Origin: Styela clava
Lineage: Eukaryota > Chordata > Ascidiacea > Stolidobranchia > Styelidae
Assembly: GCF_964204865.1 (NCBI RefSeq)
Contig: NC_135256.1
Span: 22,224,703 to 22,288,702, forward strand
Direction: 5' to 3'
DNA: 64,000 nt
Shown here: piece by piece, positions 38,201-50,440 of the stretch
Position numbering within the stretch: the first letter of the stretch is position 1
Layout of the letters: each line of letters begins with the position of its first letter
Translations under genes and position numbers: made by a program
The notes under the pieces: generated by a model
Databases searched by the model: none
What the model saw: only the letters and a program-made list of their open reading frames with translations
Told to the model about the DNA's origin: nothing

Positions 38201-41200
38201 GTTGTGTACATATTTTATAAAGACTAGCCATATGTTGTATTATACTACAAGTATGTCAATATATTACGTTGTAATTCTTTTAAATTTGTTTAAATTCTAA
38301 TACTCGAAAAATTTCTTTTTTAATTGATATTGGTGGTGTGTACCCGTATCACACTATTATAGCCTTTTTGAAATCATTTCAGGAGGTCAATAATCCTGCC
38401 GCAAATGATACCCTGGAAAAAGTAGAAGATGGGACATTTGAAGGATTGAAAGAACTGGGTGCATTTGGTTTGCAGGTGACTTCCCATGCTAGTTTACTTT
38501 GTTATTCACCTTTTCTATATAACATATTATATTCTGTGCAAAATATTCTGAAGTTTTATAGTCATCAGTGCTTAGTGATGAATGTACCGTAATATTTATA
38601 CATTTTATGTGTTTTTTGGTAGGTACCTGCAGAATTAGGAGGAGTTGGACTATCCAATACACAATATGCAAGAGTAGTTGAAATTGTTGGAGGACAGGAC
38701 ATGGGTAATTATTCGTTTTTGACATTTTTGATGTGAGCATAACTTGGGTGACGATGTCGAACTGACATGGGCAAACTACGGCCCGCGGGCTAAGTTCGGC
38801 CCATTGGGTAATTTGATCTGGCCCGCCTGATGCTGCTACATCCAAACTAAAACCAAAATTTTGATGCTTTAGTTAAAAATAGCTAACGGAATATTTTGAG
38901 ATTGCATTCAAATTTAGTTCTGGCATGAGGCTTTTCACTTTTGTAACACTGTAAATATTGTTTGTAAAATGTAACTTTTTACGTCACACTCACATGGCCC
39001 GCCAGTCTGGGTGGGCACAATTTTTGGTCCCTAGTCCAAAAACCTTGCCCACCCCTGATGTAGAATGTCTTCACTCTTCTCTTGAGTATAAAAAGGTATT
39101 CAAAATTGTGAAATAGTTCACCAAAGTAGATTTTAAGAATACCACTTATAGACTGTGAGTACTTGAATCTTTTATTCTTCAAGGTGTCGGTATTGCTCTT
39201 GGTGCCCATCAGTCAATCGGCTTCAAAGGGATTTTACTTCGGGGAACTCAGCAACAAAAAGAAAAATATCTTCCAACACTTGCAAGTGGAGAAAAGTTGG
39301 CTGCATTCTGTTTAACTGAGCCTGCGAGGTATAGCCATCTGAATCAGAGAACCTATTTTAAGCAAGACAATTTCCTTAAAACTCCCAAGAGCACTTGATG
39401 TTAAACATTTTGAATGAACAATGACAACAGCTCTTTGTAATAAACAGAAAAATTAAGTTGAATCCAGACATAAAGAATCGAAACGATTGGGGGTCTTTTA
39501 TCAACTTCAATACAGTAGTTAAGATAACATGTCTCAAAACTCTAAACAAATCCATATGTATGACTGCTGAGTGTTGCCTCGAACTATATAGAGTGTTTGT
39601 AAAGTCTTGTTACAATTTCAATTTTGTTATAAAATCAGTTACAGGGGCAGGGGCCAACAAACTAGATATGTAATTGATAAATTCCCGTTTCAATTTAAAG
39701 AAAACTTCAAGACTATAATATCACCCGATATATTTTGAAATTTCATATTTGAGGTATTTTAATTTTTAGTAAACAGTGCCATGTTATATGCTGAAGTCTT
39801 CCAAAATCAACTCTCAATATATCTGCTTGGCATTTACAAGTAGATCATCCTTATGACATTACCAGCTGTTGTATATCATGCATTGTACTTGAATCCTTGT
39901 TGAAATTTTCAGTGGATCTGATGCAGCTTCGATTCAAACACGAGCAGTGAAGAGTGATTGCGGAAAATATTACATCATGAATGGAAGCAAAATTTGGATT
40001 AGTAATGGAGGAGTTGCTGATGTATTTACTGTGTTTGCACAAACTGCGGTGAAACAGAACGATGGGTCAACGAAAGATAAAATATCTGCATTCATCGTTG
40101 AGAGGGATTTTGGTGGAGTTACAAGGTGAATTGTTTAATTACATTTTATTGAAATATTGACGAATAGGAAAGTAAGTGAAAGTGAGTTTTTTCACAGATA
40201 TTAAGAATTAAAAAAAAATTGCTAATTTTTAGTATATTTCGTTTTGGTGTCGTGTACATTTTAGTATTATTATACTTTATTTATGATATATGATGAATAA
40301 ATTTCTTCAAAAACGAGGATGAATTTATTAATATAAACCAACTTTGGCACCACTTTCTTTTAAAAACAGTGGTCCCCCAGAGAAAAAGATGGGAATCAAA
40401 GCATCTAACACAGCAGAAGTTTATTTTGAGGATGTAAAAATACCTGTGGAATGTATGCTCGGTAAAGAAGGAGATGGATTTAAGGTAATTTCGATTAAAA
40501 ATCAAGTCAAATGGAAATATTGAATACAAATAGCAATGCCAGTACTAGTATTTTTCCTGAGTATATCCAGTTATATGGTTTACTCACAAGTCACTACCAC
40601 ATCTCTGATGTGTTACTTTTTTAAGAATGCCTTATCTGGTATTTTTATTTAACTCCTTCATTTTTCTAATGAAAATTCGTTTATATTGACTTTTTATAAT
40701 AGATTGCTATGCATATTCTCAACAATGGGAGGTTTGGTATGTGTGCTGGTCTTTCTGGAACGATGCAGACTATGATCTACAGAGCGGTAAATATTCCCTT
40801 TGTTATAGAAATCCTATGGTGTATGCGATATAAAAAAAGCAAAAATTTTATTAGACTTCTGTGAATTACCATGTTGCCATCTATGGTTTGTGGCTCTTGG
40901 AACAGGCTGTTGTCTCTTTTGATATCGCGAACTATATGATAGACTGGGTGACCCAAAAACAGAACCCAGGTCATTTGAAACATATTCTAATAAGAACATA
41001 ACTTATGTGCAAAGCGTCCTAGTTTTCTAAAACTTTTTGGTACAATCATGCTTGAATGGTATACGTGTGTGTTGAATAAGTTTTTCTAATTTTTGTAGAA
41101 GTAATTAAGAAATTTATGGGTTCTGTTTGTTTGACCCTTATCAATCTAATTATACCCTGAATGGCACTGATGGGTTATGATACAACACTATTTTTTACGT

Positions 41201-44200
41201 TGTTAGCGAGTTTATCAACTCGTGCTTTATCTTTCAAATTTTTTTCTTATTTTACAATGACTTTTAAAAAGGCAGAACACGCGTCCAACAGGACACAGTT
41301 TGGTAGCAAAATCCACGAATATGGTACAATTCAAGAAAAACTTGCTCGTATGCAAATGATGCAGTATGTAACTGAATGTATGGCATATGTTGTTTGTGCA
41401 AACATGGATGCCGGCTATGAAGATTTTCAATTAGAAGCTGCCATTGCTAAAATATTTGCATCTGTGAGTACAATTCACTGGTCTCGCATAATATTTTCTA
41501 TATTGCTTGTGTTAATAGCTAATATTTATTACCAATGGTTATACCTTGATCCAGTGGTTCCCAACCGAGCGAGGGCCATAGAGCAGTTGATGGGGGGCCG
41601 CAATTCTAGGCACAAAACTGATTTTCTTTATCATTCTTGTTTTATTGATGATAAGGTCCATTCACAGGGTGTTTCCATTGTGTTGAGCAATAAGTTTTTG
41701 AACATAATTGGATTTCGAATCTATCAATCAAAATAACATTATAAATATCACTGTTATGATAAAAAGGGAGCCCTCGGAAGGTGTGGCCACGAGCCCCAAA
41801 AGGTGGGGAACCACTGCCATAATCAATAGATTATTGTATGGTTCACTCAATTTCAGGAAAAAATGGTTTCGTTGTACAAAATGGTGGTGATGTATGTTCT
41901 ATTGGTATAAGAGTGAAATAAATTTTTTGTTTAAATTCACCCTTAGTCATTTACTTGTTCCATTTATTCCCTTTTTATTTGCTTGGCATGCCGATAGTAA
42001 ACCATATAAACTTTTTATTGTAGGAATTCAAATAATTTGTCAATCTTTAAAATTTTCAAATATTAAATCACATATGTATTTAATTTTTTAGTTGTATTTC
42101 ATATGCTTTTTTTGTTGCTAATGCTGGCCTTGATGACTTTCATCAGCCTTGCATACTGACCCTCACAACAAATCAATGATCAAAATTTTTTTATAGTGTA
42201 TCCCTGTACCATGATCCTACTAATTGTACAGTAGATTAATCAATTGAAGGATTCCTATCTTTAAACTTAAATCAAAAGCGGTGGGATATTTGCGTGCCGG
42301 GGAGGCGAGCACCCGCCAGGTGCTGATGCCGTTACATATAATTAAGATACCGATATTATTGAATTGTTAACGAATATACACATCATATTTAAACTGTCAT
42401 AGTGAAGTAACAATGAGCCATATCAAATCGGGAACCACTGGCGTAGGGCATGTTTCGTAGGCAACTGATATGTAGTATGGACTACGAATATATAGTCAAC
42501 CTGAATGAACTTTAATCCCCTTATTTTTTAGGAATCTGCATGGACAGTGATTGACGAATGTCTTCAAATTATGGGTGGAATGGGATATATGAAGGATGCT
42601 GGAATTGAACGATTCATGAGAGACATCAGGATATTCCGTATTTTTGAAGGAACCAATGAAATTTTGAGACTTTTTGTTGCCCTTACAGGTAAGAGATCCA
42701 TTTTCTGTACCAAATTTCTCATTGATAGTCTTATTTTTAAGTCAAGTATTTATATATATTTTTTTCTATATAATATAGATATCATATTTTTTCCTGTTTA
42801 AGTTTTGGTGGTAATATTATTTATTTGCTTGAATTGAGAGAATTTTTTTTTGATGGTAATTCAAACATGACAGGTATTCAATATGCTGCCAAAGCAATGG
42901 AACCTGTTACAAAAGCCATGAAATCACCAATCACAAACATGGGAACACTGTTTGGATTTGGAACCAAATATGTTACAAAAAGAACAAAGAGGTTTGTGTT
43001 AGTGTCATATGAACAAGTCACCTATATGTAAAAAGTTAGGACAGAAACAGTTATTTGAAATTTATTTGTTTTTGGTCCTTAAATATCGCTTGATGATGAC
43101 ACAAATAGTGATTGGTGTGAACAAGTTTTTTTGCATTTGATTGAATTTGGTTACATTATGCTAATACGCTTCTTTAAGATGCAAGAAGTTACAAAACAGT
43201 AGCTTCTTGTGTCCCCTGAGCGAATGCCTATCTACAATCAATTTATTGGAAAATATCGATGGTAGAGTGACTAGCAACAAATAACCTGTTGAAATCAATG
43301 TAAAACTTTTTTTTTAACACAATATTGGGCTGTAGTGTGTGTACCAGGTTAGGGTTAAGGCATAATTTTATTGATTTTCCTTATTTTAGTTCTATTATGA
43401 GTTTGGGGACTGTCTGTGTCAACCAAGGGAATATACCCAGTGCTGGGATTCAGCCGGTTCGCAACGGTTCTATAGAACCGACTCACAGAATTTTATGAGA
43501 TCAGCGAACCAGTTGGGGTTACTGTCAATGGATTTTTGCATCTTATCTGACACATCGATCTTTGAGATCAGTTTTTTTTTTTAATGTGAAATGATCAAGT
43601 TCGCACCGCACGTAACAGTTATACATTGTGTGAACTTTTATAATTGGAGTAATTTTTCTTTAGTGATTGTTTGTCTGAAAGTTGAATTGTTGCGAGTTGC
43701 AACATAAGTACAAGTCATTAGACAGACGACTGCTGCTTTTTAGTGTGGCTGTAAGCAGTGATGGGATTGAGCTGGTTCGCACCATTTGCGGGGGTTGCAT
43801 CTTGTTCTCGCAACTACCGGTAATTTAATCTCAAGAAAAGGTTGTTAGATAGTTTGGTTTTAAAGAATGTGATGGTTATGAATGTCCCCATCGTTTCTGT
43901 TTAAAGCTGTATTTGAAAAGCTTTTTCCAATTTCAGTTAATCGTATTTGAAGTGCGCAAAACTCGCGATTGTGATGGAACCGGCTGACAAAAAATTTGAA
44001 TCCCACCACTGAATATACCCCCTGCCCATAGGCTTCCGTCCCTTCACACAACATAATGTATAGTAGGCGAACAAAATTACTTTAATATTGATACACACTT
44101 CTGGAGCGCCCAATATTGTGACACAAGTCATACACAAAAACATTTTTCTAGCTTTTATCTAAACATATACTTTTGCAGAGCATTGGGCATTGGTGGAGGC

Positions 44201-45481
44201 CTTCAAATACCGTCAGACATCCATGCAGATGTGTCGAATTCTGCAGCTCTTCTCACAAAAGCAATCTTCAAATTTAGTTTGGCTTCAGAAGATTTGATGT
44301 TGAAATATGGAAAGAAGTTGGTTGGTAGGTTACAATGTTATTTCTGAGCAAATTTACATGGGATAATCAGTGTTTATGTGCTGGAACAGACTTTTCATCT
44401 CATCCAGGAACATCAGATAATCAGACAAGCAGCAGTAACAATCAACCTCTTTCTACCTTTAAGTATATGTGTGCATGAAAAGTTTTTTCAAAATTTGAAA
44501 TGAATTGTTGAAGTATATGGCGATATCATCGTCCACCTCTGATGGAATTTCATAATTACACATAATGTTGAGCATGTTACTTCAGTCTTGTTGGAGGCTC
44601 GGCGGTGTAACTCAATTTTCTAAACGTTAGGAACACTCTCGCTATTGCACCTCTGACTACTCTATGTGGGATTGGCGGTTCGAATCCCGTGGGGTTAAAT
44701 CGGGGTGAGAGGATTGCTGCACTTGCCACCATAGGTCAGTAACGGCTTGCTCTACCATCAAGTCCATGCATCTGAAACAAATAACTGACTAGAGGATCCC
44801 ATACTCGACATGGACTGGTAACCGGCGAGAGGCCGTGTTCGCCATATGATGAAGCTGTCTTATCGTTCTTATCTCCTCTGGGATAAATATGTAGATCCCA
44901 AACTGTCATTTAATAAAATTGTAGAAATCCTACATACATTCTTGGCTATTTCCTTGATATATATCTGTATATGAAATTGTATTTGTTTTTAGATGAGCAA
45001 TTCCTCCTAAATCGAGTCGGTAATTCTGCAATTGATATATTTTCAATGATGGCTGTGATTTCCCGATCTTCCAAGGCACTGAGCGATGTAAGTTTAGGAT
45101 TGTAATATCTTCTTAATTAGTCTTATGCATCTTGGTCTCGAATGGTGCAGAGCTATACTGGGTATATGGTAACAGAATCTTTTGGCACATGCTGGTATAA
45201 CAATAAAACACTGCGCTTCTGGAACTTTTTAATGAAAGGGTTTATATTTTCTTGACTTGATAAACTTAATAAGTTTAATGTTATTTTAGGGCACTGATGG
45301 AGCAAATAACGAAGCACGTATGTGTAACATATGGTGTGCCGAAGCTGCAAAGCGTATTGAAGACAACCTCGACATAGTCGGGAGCAAGGCGGCAAAACAA
45401 CAATTTGCGGACATGTCGGCAATTGCGACAGAGATTATCGACAAGCAGGGAATTATACAAAAGCATCCCCTGGGATTCTGA
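35260..45481 (+). CDS. ACADVL: very-long-chain specific acyl-CoA dehydrogenase, mitochondrial
   Basis: Seventeen exons join in phase to 659 residues (human 655): 35260-35327, 35986-36085, 36183-36224, 36713-36785, 37305-37369, 38383-38475, 38623-38704, 39184-39328, 39913-40125, 40370-40484, 40703-40786, 41272-41463, 42532-42688, 42874-42991, 44179-44324, 44993-45087, 45290-45481. It catalyses the first, FAD-dependent step of long-chain beta-oxidation at the inner mitochondrial membrane. The arginine/serine-rich N-terminus ([17 protein letters not shown]) fits a targeting peptide. Blocks [33 protein letters not shown] and WISNGG are typical; the catalytic glutamate is E463 in [11 protein letters not shown]. 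The C-terminal extension, which distinguishes it from short- and medium-chain enzymes, ends HPLGF as in VLCAD (human NPLGF). ACAD9 is the close alternative, but [22 protein letters not shown] and the C-terminus favour ACADVL. Introns hold five transposon insertions. Confidence 0.96.
35514..35680 (-). mobile_element. tRNA-derived SINE fragment, ACADVL intron 1
   Basis: Reverse strand. TATTTATCCCGGGGAAAGGG, CATATGGCGAACCATGGCAT, CTCGTCCGGTTACTAGTCCA and GTCCAGCAATCCTCTCGCAC mirror the SINE body and 3' part. The tRNA-like head is not visible. Confidence 0.7.
38762..39057. mobile_element. hAT-type MITE, ACADVL intron 7
   Basis: The right end, reverse-complemented, is CAGGGGTGGGCAAGGTTTTT; the left end, CTGACATGGGCAAACTACGG, is a mutated version. 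Flanking 8-mers ATGTCGAA (38754-38761) and ATGTAGAA (39058-39065) differ by one base. GGCCCGCGGGC near the left end and GGCCCGCC inside are familiar from hAT MITEs of the CAGGGGTGGGCAA type. No coding sequence. Confidence 0.85.
41552..41816. mobile_element. hAT-type MITE, ACADVL intron 12
   Basis: Left end CAGTGGTTCCCAACCGAGCG; reverse-complemented right end CAGTGGTTCCCCACCTTTTG. Flanks CCTTGATC and CCATAATC agree at six of eight positions. The same family as 2343-2663 (shared TTCACAGGGTGTTT and GGCCACGAGCCCC-like blocks). Confidence 0.8.
43339..43361 (+). repeat. fragment of the foldback repeat
   Basis: GTGTGTACCAGGTTAGGGTT, in ACADVL intron 14, matches the centre of the foldback elements at 56533 and 63581. 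The arms are not present. Confidence 0.45.
43438..44011. mobile_element. hAT-type MITE, ACADVL intron 14, exact 8-bp duplication
   Basis: Left end CAGTGCTGGGATTCAGCCGG; reverse-complemented right end CAGTGGTGGGATTCAAATTT, followed by CAGCCGGTTCC. Both flanks are AATATACC (43430-43437, 44012-44019). A second terminus-like sequence, CAGTGATGGGATTGAGCTGG, starts at 43756 within it, so the element either duplicated its left end or took a second copy that then recombined. Confidence 0.9.
44595..44900 (+). mobile_element. tRNA-derived SINE, ACADVL intron 15
   Basis: Head GGCTCGGCGGTGTAACTCAA, a B-box-like GGTTCGAATCCCG at about 44679, the body word GAGAGGATTGCTG, then GGCGAGAGGCCGTGTTCGCC and GGGATAAATATGTAGATCC. 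Moderately diverged, in sense orientation to the gene. Confidence 0.8.
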
Positions 45482-45751
45482 GAATGTTTCTTCAGAAATT
45501 TATGAAAGTTCAGTTCCGAGTTCATTTCTTATCTTATGTTTATTCAACTACAATGTTATGCCAGGCAATGTTCAATTCACTCTTGTGATATTATCCGTGT
45601 TATGCCATTGTTTTGTGTAGATATTGTTCCACATCACTGTTCGAGATTATGCCTTATATCACATCCTAATATAACAATCTCTTATTTCGTATATTATCTC
45701 TTTTGAAGAAAATGATGCTGGGGTTAAGTATATTTTGTTTTAAATTTTTTG

Positions 45752-45757
45752 CAATAA
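45752..45757 (+). terminator. poly(A) signal of ACADVL
   Basis: AATAAA about 270 bases after the ACADVL stop codon, in the sequence TTGCAATAAATCTG. Confidence 0.5.
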
Positions 45758-47216
45758 ATCTGTCGAAAAAATGGTAAAAACATGCTACATGTTGTGTTTG
45801 CCTGATTGTAGCTAACACACTTATGCAATTTTTGACTGGGAGTGCGTTGGTATATCTTCCTACATGACATGTGAACGATTTAGCTCAAATTCACATGTCT
45901 TCAATTTGATCATGATATATTACCTCTGGAAACGCATGTGCAATATTAATCAGTTTCCAATATCAAGTAATGTTAGCTAAATGTATTTCAAATCTTTCGC
46001 CAACAGTTCGATTTTGTCTCTGAAAAGGAGAAGAGTTCAGGTGCAGTGAGACTCAATGGAGCGCTTGGTCATGACAGATATTCGACAAAACTTGAAATCA
46101 TTGGAGATAAAGACTCATAATTAGAGTTTTATGCAAAGTCTCTCACACAAAATATTTTTTCAGTTTCATGTTTTCCTTTGGTCAATTAAAGGGGAATGAT
46201 GTTTCTAAAAACTAAAACTCTCTCGTGATGATTTTACTTGGCTGTATATCTTTGGTATATTTATTCAAGATGTATGCTAACGGCATCGCCTGGAACAGAA
46301 TTCCTACCTGTTTGTAGCTATTCATCAGTAATACCATCTCTACTAATGAAAGAAAATTTCAATCGAATATTAGTGGATTTTACAATGCAATACATCTTCT
46401 AAGATCCAGTTGCCAGTCAGTCACGAGAATCACTAATGAAGGTTTATTAATGTATTATTTTCTCGAGCTGTTTGGCCAAAATATATAATTGAGTTTCTCT
46501 CCCGCAACCCCCATTCTCAATGTCTGTACTCTCTTTCCGTGACCATGTGCAAAAAACTTGATAGTCATTGTCAGTTTTGCTTGCATGGCCTATTTATTCC
46601 ATACCCATCCTAAGGAGGGCATAACTTGAAATATGTTTAGAACCACTGCTCTGGAGGGTATAATGACAGCAAATGGACAAAAAGTCGGTCAAATACGAAA
46701 ACGCTGAAATTGTCGCTAATGACGCGTGCGATTCTCCGAGTCTGTGATTGTGATAATTTTGTTAAAATGACGATTGTGTTCGTCAGCGAGACGTGGTCAG
46801 TAAGGCTGTAAAATGTAAATTGTGATAAAAATCCCAATCTGTTCCTAAGAATCCTAACAGTATGCTAACAGAGGCTTGCATACACGATTTTCCATTACCA
46901 TGATTTGATTTCCTCATAGATCAGATTTTGTACAATCCCAGTGGATCGCAAATTTTATCCACAACCTTGCGAATTATCTTACTAGCTCGACCCCAACAAG
47001 TGAAGGTCAGAATCCACAAACCTATGACATGGGTTTACCACATCACGAAACAGGAATGTGATCTTCCACCTTCACACTGTCCTACCGGCTATTGTTGTAA
47101 TGATTGCTAAATAGGTTTAACATATCAAGACAACAAGCAATGATTTTTGTTGTTATTTCGGCATTGAAACATGAAATATAAGAAGGTGAAACTAATTTAT
47201 ATCATCAAAAAGCAAT
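45758..47216. other. intergenic; one orphan exon-like segment
   Basis: Between the ACADVL and NDUFA1 3' ends. At 46007-46120 a 38-codon open stretch follows a good acceptor (see the separate entry). The remaining sequence has no clear gene or repeat. Confidence 0.35.
46007..46120 (+). other. orphan exon-like open segment
   Basis: After CGCCAACAG, a plausible 3' splice site, the frame FDFVSEKEKSSGAVRLNGAL continues for 37 residues (ending IIGDKDS) to a TAA. Composition looks more like protein than the surrounding AT-rich DNA. I cannot link it to an upstream exon, and it is not part of known VLCAD C-termini. It could be a terminal exon of an unseen gene, an alternative 3' exon, an old gene relic or chance. 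Confidence 0.25.
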
Positions 47217-49123
47217 TTATTTTTCTTCGGGGTAACCCTTGGGTCTCCATATTGGATGCACCCATTCCACCTGAAAAATAATATATCGGTATTCAGCGAT
47301 GGGATTCTAAATTTATAATGTGTTAGTATATTGGAATATATTCTACTGTTTATCTACAAGCAGGTTTGATGCCACTAGACTGAAAAACTATTTACTCTGC
47401 AACATAACAATAAAAACTACAAGAAAAAAGAATTACGGTAATCATTGATTCAATAATTGTGTTTTAGCTATGTGAAGTTGATTTGTCACAATATCGAACA
47501 GATGGAAAGGCACAGTTCCAGACAATATAGCAGATATAGATTTTATTTATATTTAGGAGCGACATTATTAAGAACAAAGTCTGCATCTCTCATTTTGGAA
47601 AATTAGAACTTTGGCCTCAAGATGTTTAAAGTTATGTTCACGACTTGAAGCTGGGCAATGTGGGCATCCCCAAAAACATATGAATATCCATTTTCTGGGA
47701 TTTTGAAATGTCCCAGTTTCACCGTTCACATCGCTTACTTCACTAAAACATTTCGGGTCTAGTATAGTTTAGTACCACAAGTACTTCCAGTGGGCGTAGC
47801 ATAACGATTTTTGCATATGTTATTCCTAACCCTCACCTGACTATGCCATCCAAAAATTATGTCACTACGACGTCACCATCACGTCATAGGGATTGCCAGA
47901 GTATAATTACGATCGCCCGAAATGGCATCTGCGCCGCCGATAAAAACTTGCTAAAGCCAGCGAGCTCTCTCCTATCGAGATCGTTGCGACGAGAAACCAA
48001 GAGAAATAGCTTGCTCGATTTCGGGTTATCGTCTGCGCGTTTTGGACGACCATCAGCATACTTCGGTGGGCCTTATTACGCCACTGTGACGTCGGAATGA
48101 CGTAATTTTTCGGTGACGTAGTCAGGTGGTGGTTAGGATTGACATATGCAAAAATTGTTGAGCCAGGCCAACTAGAAGTGGATGTGGTACTAAACTATAC
48201 CAGACCCAACATTTCATAGGCTTGATCGTGTGGCGTTAGGAATACATTCACCACTGTACCTCTCAGGCTCCAATTACCAAGAGTGGGTTCGCAGGTTCTC
48301 ACTGTGGGGAATAAATATGTGCGAGCGGATTGCTGGACTCTTCACCGCAGTAGGGTGATTGCCGTACGCCACTTCACTGCTGGTCGCTTACGGCTTCCTC
48401 CACCATAAAGTCCATGCATATGAAATGAATAACAGGCTAATTAATCCCAAACAGGACTTGGACTGGTGACTGGACGATAGGCTCTCCTATTCTATATGCT
48501 AAGCATTTATATTTTGTTCAAACACGATAGGTTAACAACATTTAGTTTAGTTTAACTGCTAAAATATCTGAAAAATAAATATGGTCACTTATAATATATA
48601 TACCTTCTGTGGAAACAATGACATTCTTGTATCTCTTTCTGCTAATCTGTATCCAATTGTTTCTCTCTGACCACTTTGTGCTCTAGGCGCTATCTGGTGA
48701 AAATATGGAAAAGCATGTTAACAATGGAAATAATAGAACATTCACATAAATTCAAATATAATCATGCTTGCCAATATATCCAATTAAATCAATTGTGCTG
48801 TTGAAATGCTTTGATTTACAAAACAGACATGAGTTAAATTATACAAAGAGGAGACACAGTTTGACTTTTTCTTTCTTTTTTGTCAGTTGTATAATTAATT
48901 TTATCAACTTATTACATTCAGGAATTAAACTCATTGAATTAGCTACTGATTACATTCATGACACATTACAATTCAAACCTAATTCTGATAATTTCAAAAA
49001 AGTTACCCTGCTGTCTGTGAGCCCTCTGTAACTCCATCTGAAATGTAGAACATCTGCTGTAAAAATCACACCAATCAGCCCAGTAAATATTCCGACTACG
49101 GGCAGTGCCTCCACCCAAGTCAT
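47217..49123 (-). CDS. NDUFA1: NADH dehydrogenase 1 alpha subcomplex subunit 1 (MWFE), three exons
   Basis: Exons 49007-49123, 48604-48693 and 47217-47270 join in phase 0 at both introns to 86 residues (human 70). This is a small accessory subunit of mitochondrial complex I, anchored in the inner membrane. The N-terminus MTWVEALPVVGIFTGLIGVI corresponds to the [20 protein letters not shown] region and is the single membrane segment. Exon 2 has ETIGYRLAERDTRMS, matching the family's GYHWSLMERDRRIS. The C-terminus is longer than in mammals, ending WRPKGYPEEK. No exon is long enough to stand out as an open frame, so it was found by reading splice sites. The stop codon sits inside an AATAAA hexamer. 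Intron 2 holds the palindromic MITE and a SINE. Confidence 0.88.
47755..48207. mobile_element. palindromic MITE with GGGTCT ends, copy 2, exact 8-bp duplication
   Basis: Ends GGGTCTAGTATAGTTTAGTA and, reverse-complemented, GGGTCTGGTATAGTTTAGTA. The flank AACATTTC is identical on both sides (47747-47754, 48208-48215). Its inner core is inverted relative to copy 1 at 5024. It carries ACGTCA/TGACGT words in both arms. It sits in NDUFA1 intron 2, immediately before a SINE. Confidence 0.9.
48216..48485 (+). mobile_element. tRNA-derived SINE, NDUFA1 intron 2 (antisense to the gene)
   Basis: A diverged copy: GGCGTTAGGAATACATTCAC, GTGGGTTCGCAGGTTC, GCGAGCGGATTGCTGGACTC, GCTTACGGCTTCCTCCACCA. It begins directly at the duplicated target of the MITE. 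The 3' part is shortened. Confidence 0.75.
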
Positions 49124-50099
49124 ATTTCCACTGCCTAGTGTTAATTCAAATTTTTTGTATCACCAAGTTTGAAACATAATATCCGAAATACAAAAGATAC
49201 AGTAGGTGTATGGTCTGACAAAATATTTTATAAAAAAGTAAGAAAAATGCTTTATGCAATGTGGACCATGATAAATTACAACAAATGAATTAGAAAAATA
49301 ATTTCAGAATATGGTAAATGTGATAGCTGGAAGAAGCAATAGAATATTTTTAAGGCATTAAACAGTCAAAAAGAATAGGATAAATAAATAGTTACTTATT
49401 TATCCTGACGAGAGAGAAGAAGAGTTATTTTTTATATGCGTAAATTTTACAAACACTACTGAAAACTGACAAATGGCATGTAAAATCGAGACAATAATTC
49501 TGAACGGTTGCCTTAATTACAATTTAGGGTATTGCTGACTGGTTCTCAATCCGTAATAAACAAATCAATGCTCGGTGAAACAATAACTTCTATCAACAAG
49601 GCGATTCCCGAAATACCAAAATCTCGAATAGGAACCATGTTTGCCTTTACTAAATCCCAGCCCATCTAAACAAGATGATATATCATATAAATATTGCATT
49701 GCTATTATTAACGGCTATGAACCGCCAATTTCAAATAATTCTCATTGGTTTTTCAGCGAACTTTAGTTCTCTGTAGTCTCGAATTTGAATTTGTTACATC
49801 TCTAGTCATAAGTCATTGGTCTTCTTGTAATTTCATTCCCATGCTAAAGAGATAGCGACTATTGGTTAGTTTTGATTAAAATCAAAAATTTTGTTTGATG
49901 TTCCACAAAGAATTCATCTAAAACAGTAAAAGGTGTTCCACGATTCGAAAAAGGTCAGAAGGTTGGAAATTACAGAATATAGAAAATGAACTCAAGACTT
50001 TCTAATTAGCATAATTGAAAATTAACAGTAACAATCACATAACAGATAAGGTTAAAGTTAACTTTGATAAATATGCCTTAATACATTTTCAAACAGCAG
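49124..50099. other. upstream of NDUFA1; no gene
   Basis: Contains the presumed NDUFA1 promoter. AT-rich with no recognised motif, exon or repeat family. Confidence 0.4.
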
Positions 50100-50440
50100 A
50101 AAAAGGACCAGCGTTAGGAATTCCAGAATTTGCTCGCCATTGCAACTCTGATTACCCTTGCATGGATTCGAAGCCCATGGCAGCATGGGCCGTAATTATA
50201 CCGGTATACGAGAAGATTTCTGGACTCCATCCCTTTTAAAAATCACCTAACAGCTGACAGGTACGGTACAGGTACCTACCGTACTTAAGGAATGCGCTTA
50301 AGGTTCGCATCCCAGGGGGCAGGGGGTAAATATGTGCGAAATCGATGGACTCCTCGCCGCCGTAGGGTGATTGCCGTACTAGTACCGGTACGATAAGCGG
50401 CGCTGTTCGGTCCCTTCACGGCTCCACCATCAAGCCGGCA
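50100..50440 (+). mobile_element. decayed tRNA-derived SINE copies
   Basis: GCGTTAGGAATTCCAGAATT, then a second start at about 50288 with GGTTCGCATCCCAG, TGCGAAATCGATGGACTCCT, CGCCGCCGTAGGGTGATTGC and GGCTCCACCATCAAG. Probably two broken SINE pieces separated by GGTACC-type motif repeats. Confidence 0.5.

Noticed and set aside
39181-39330. Apparent frameshift in ACADVL exon 8
   Set aside because: It came from misplacing the acceptor by one base. With the exon at 39184-39328 the frame is continuous and both phases fit.
35260-45481. ACAD9 as the identity of the acyl-CoA dehydrogenase
   Set aside because: The blocks [22 protein letters not shown] and the terminal HPLGF fit VLCAD better than ACAD9, although the two are close paralogues.
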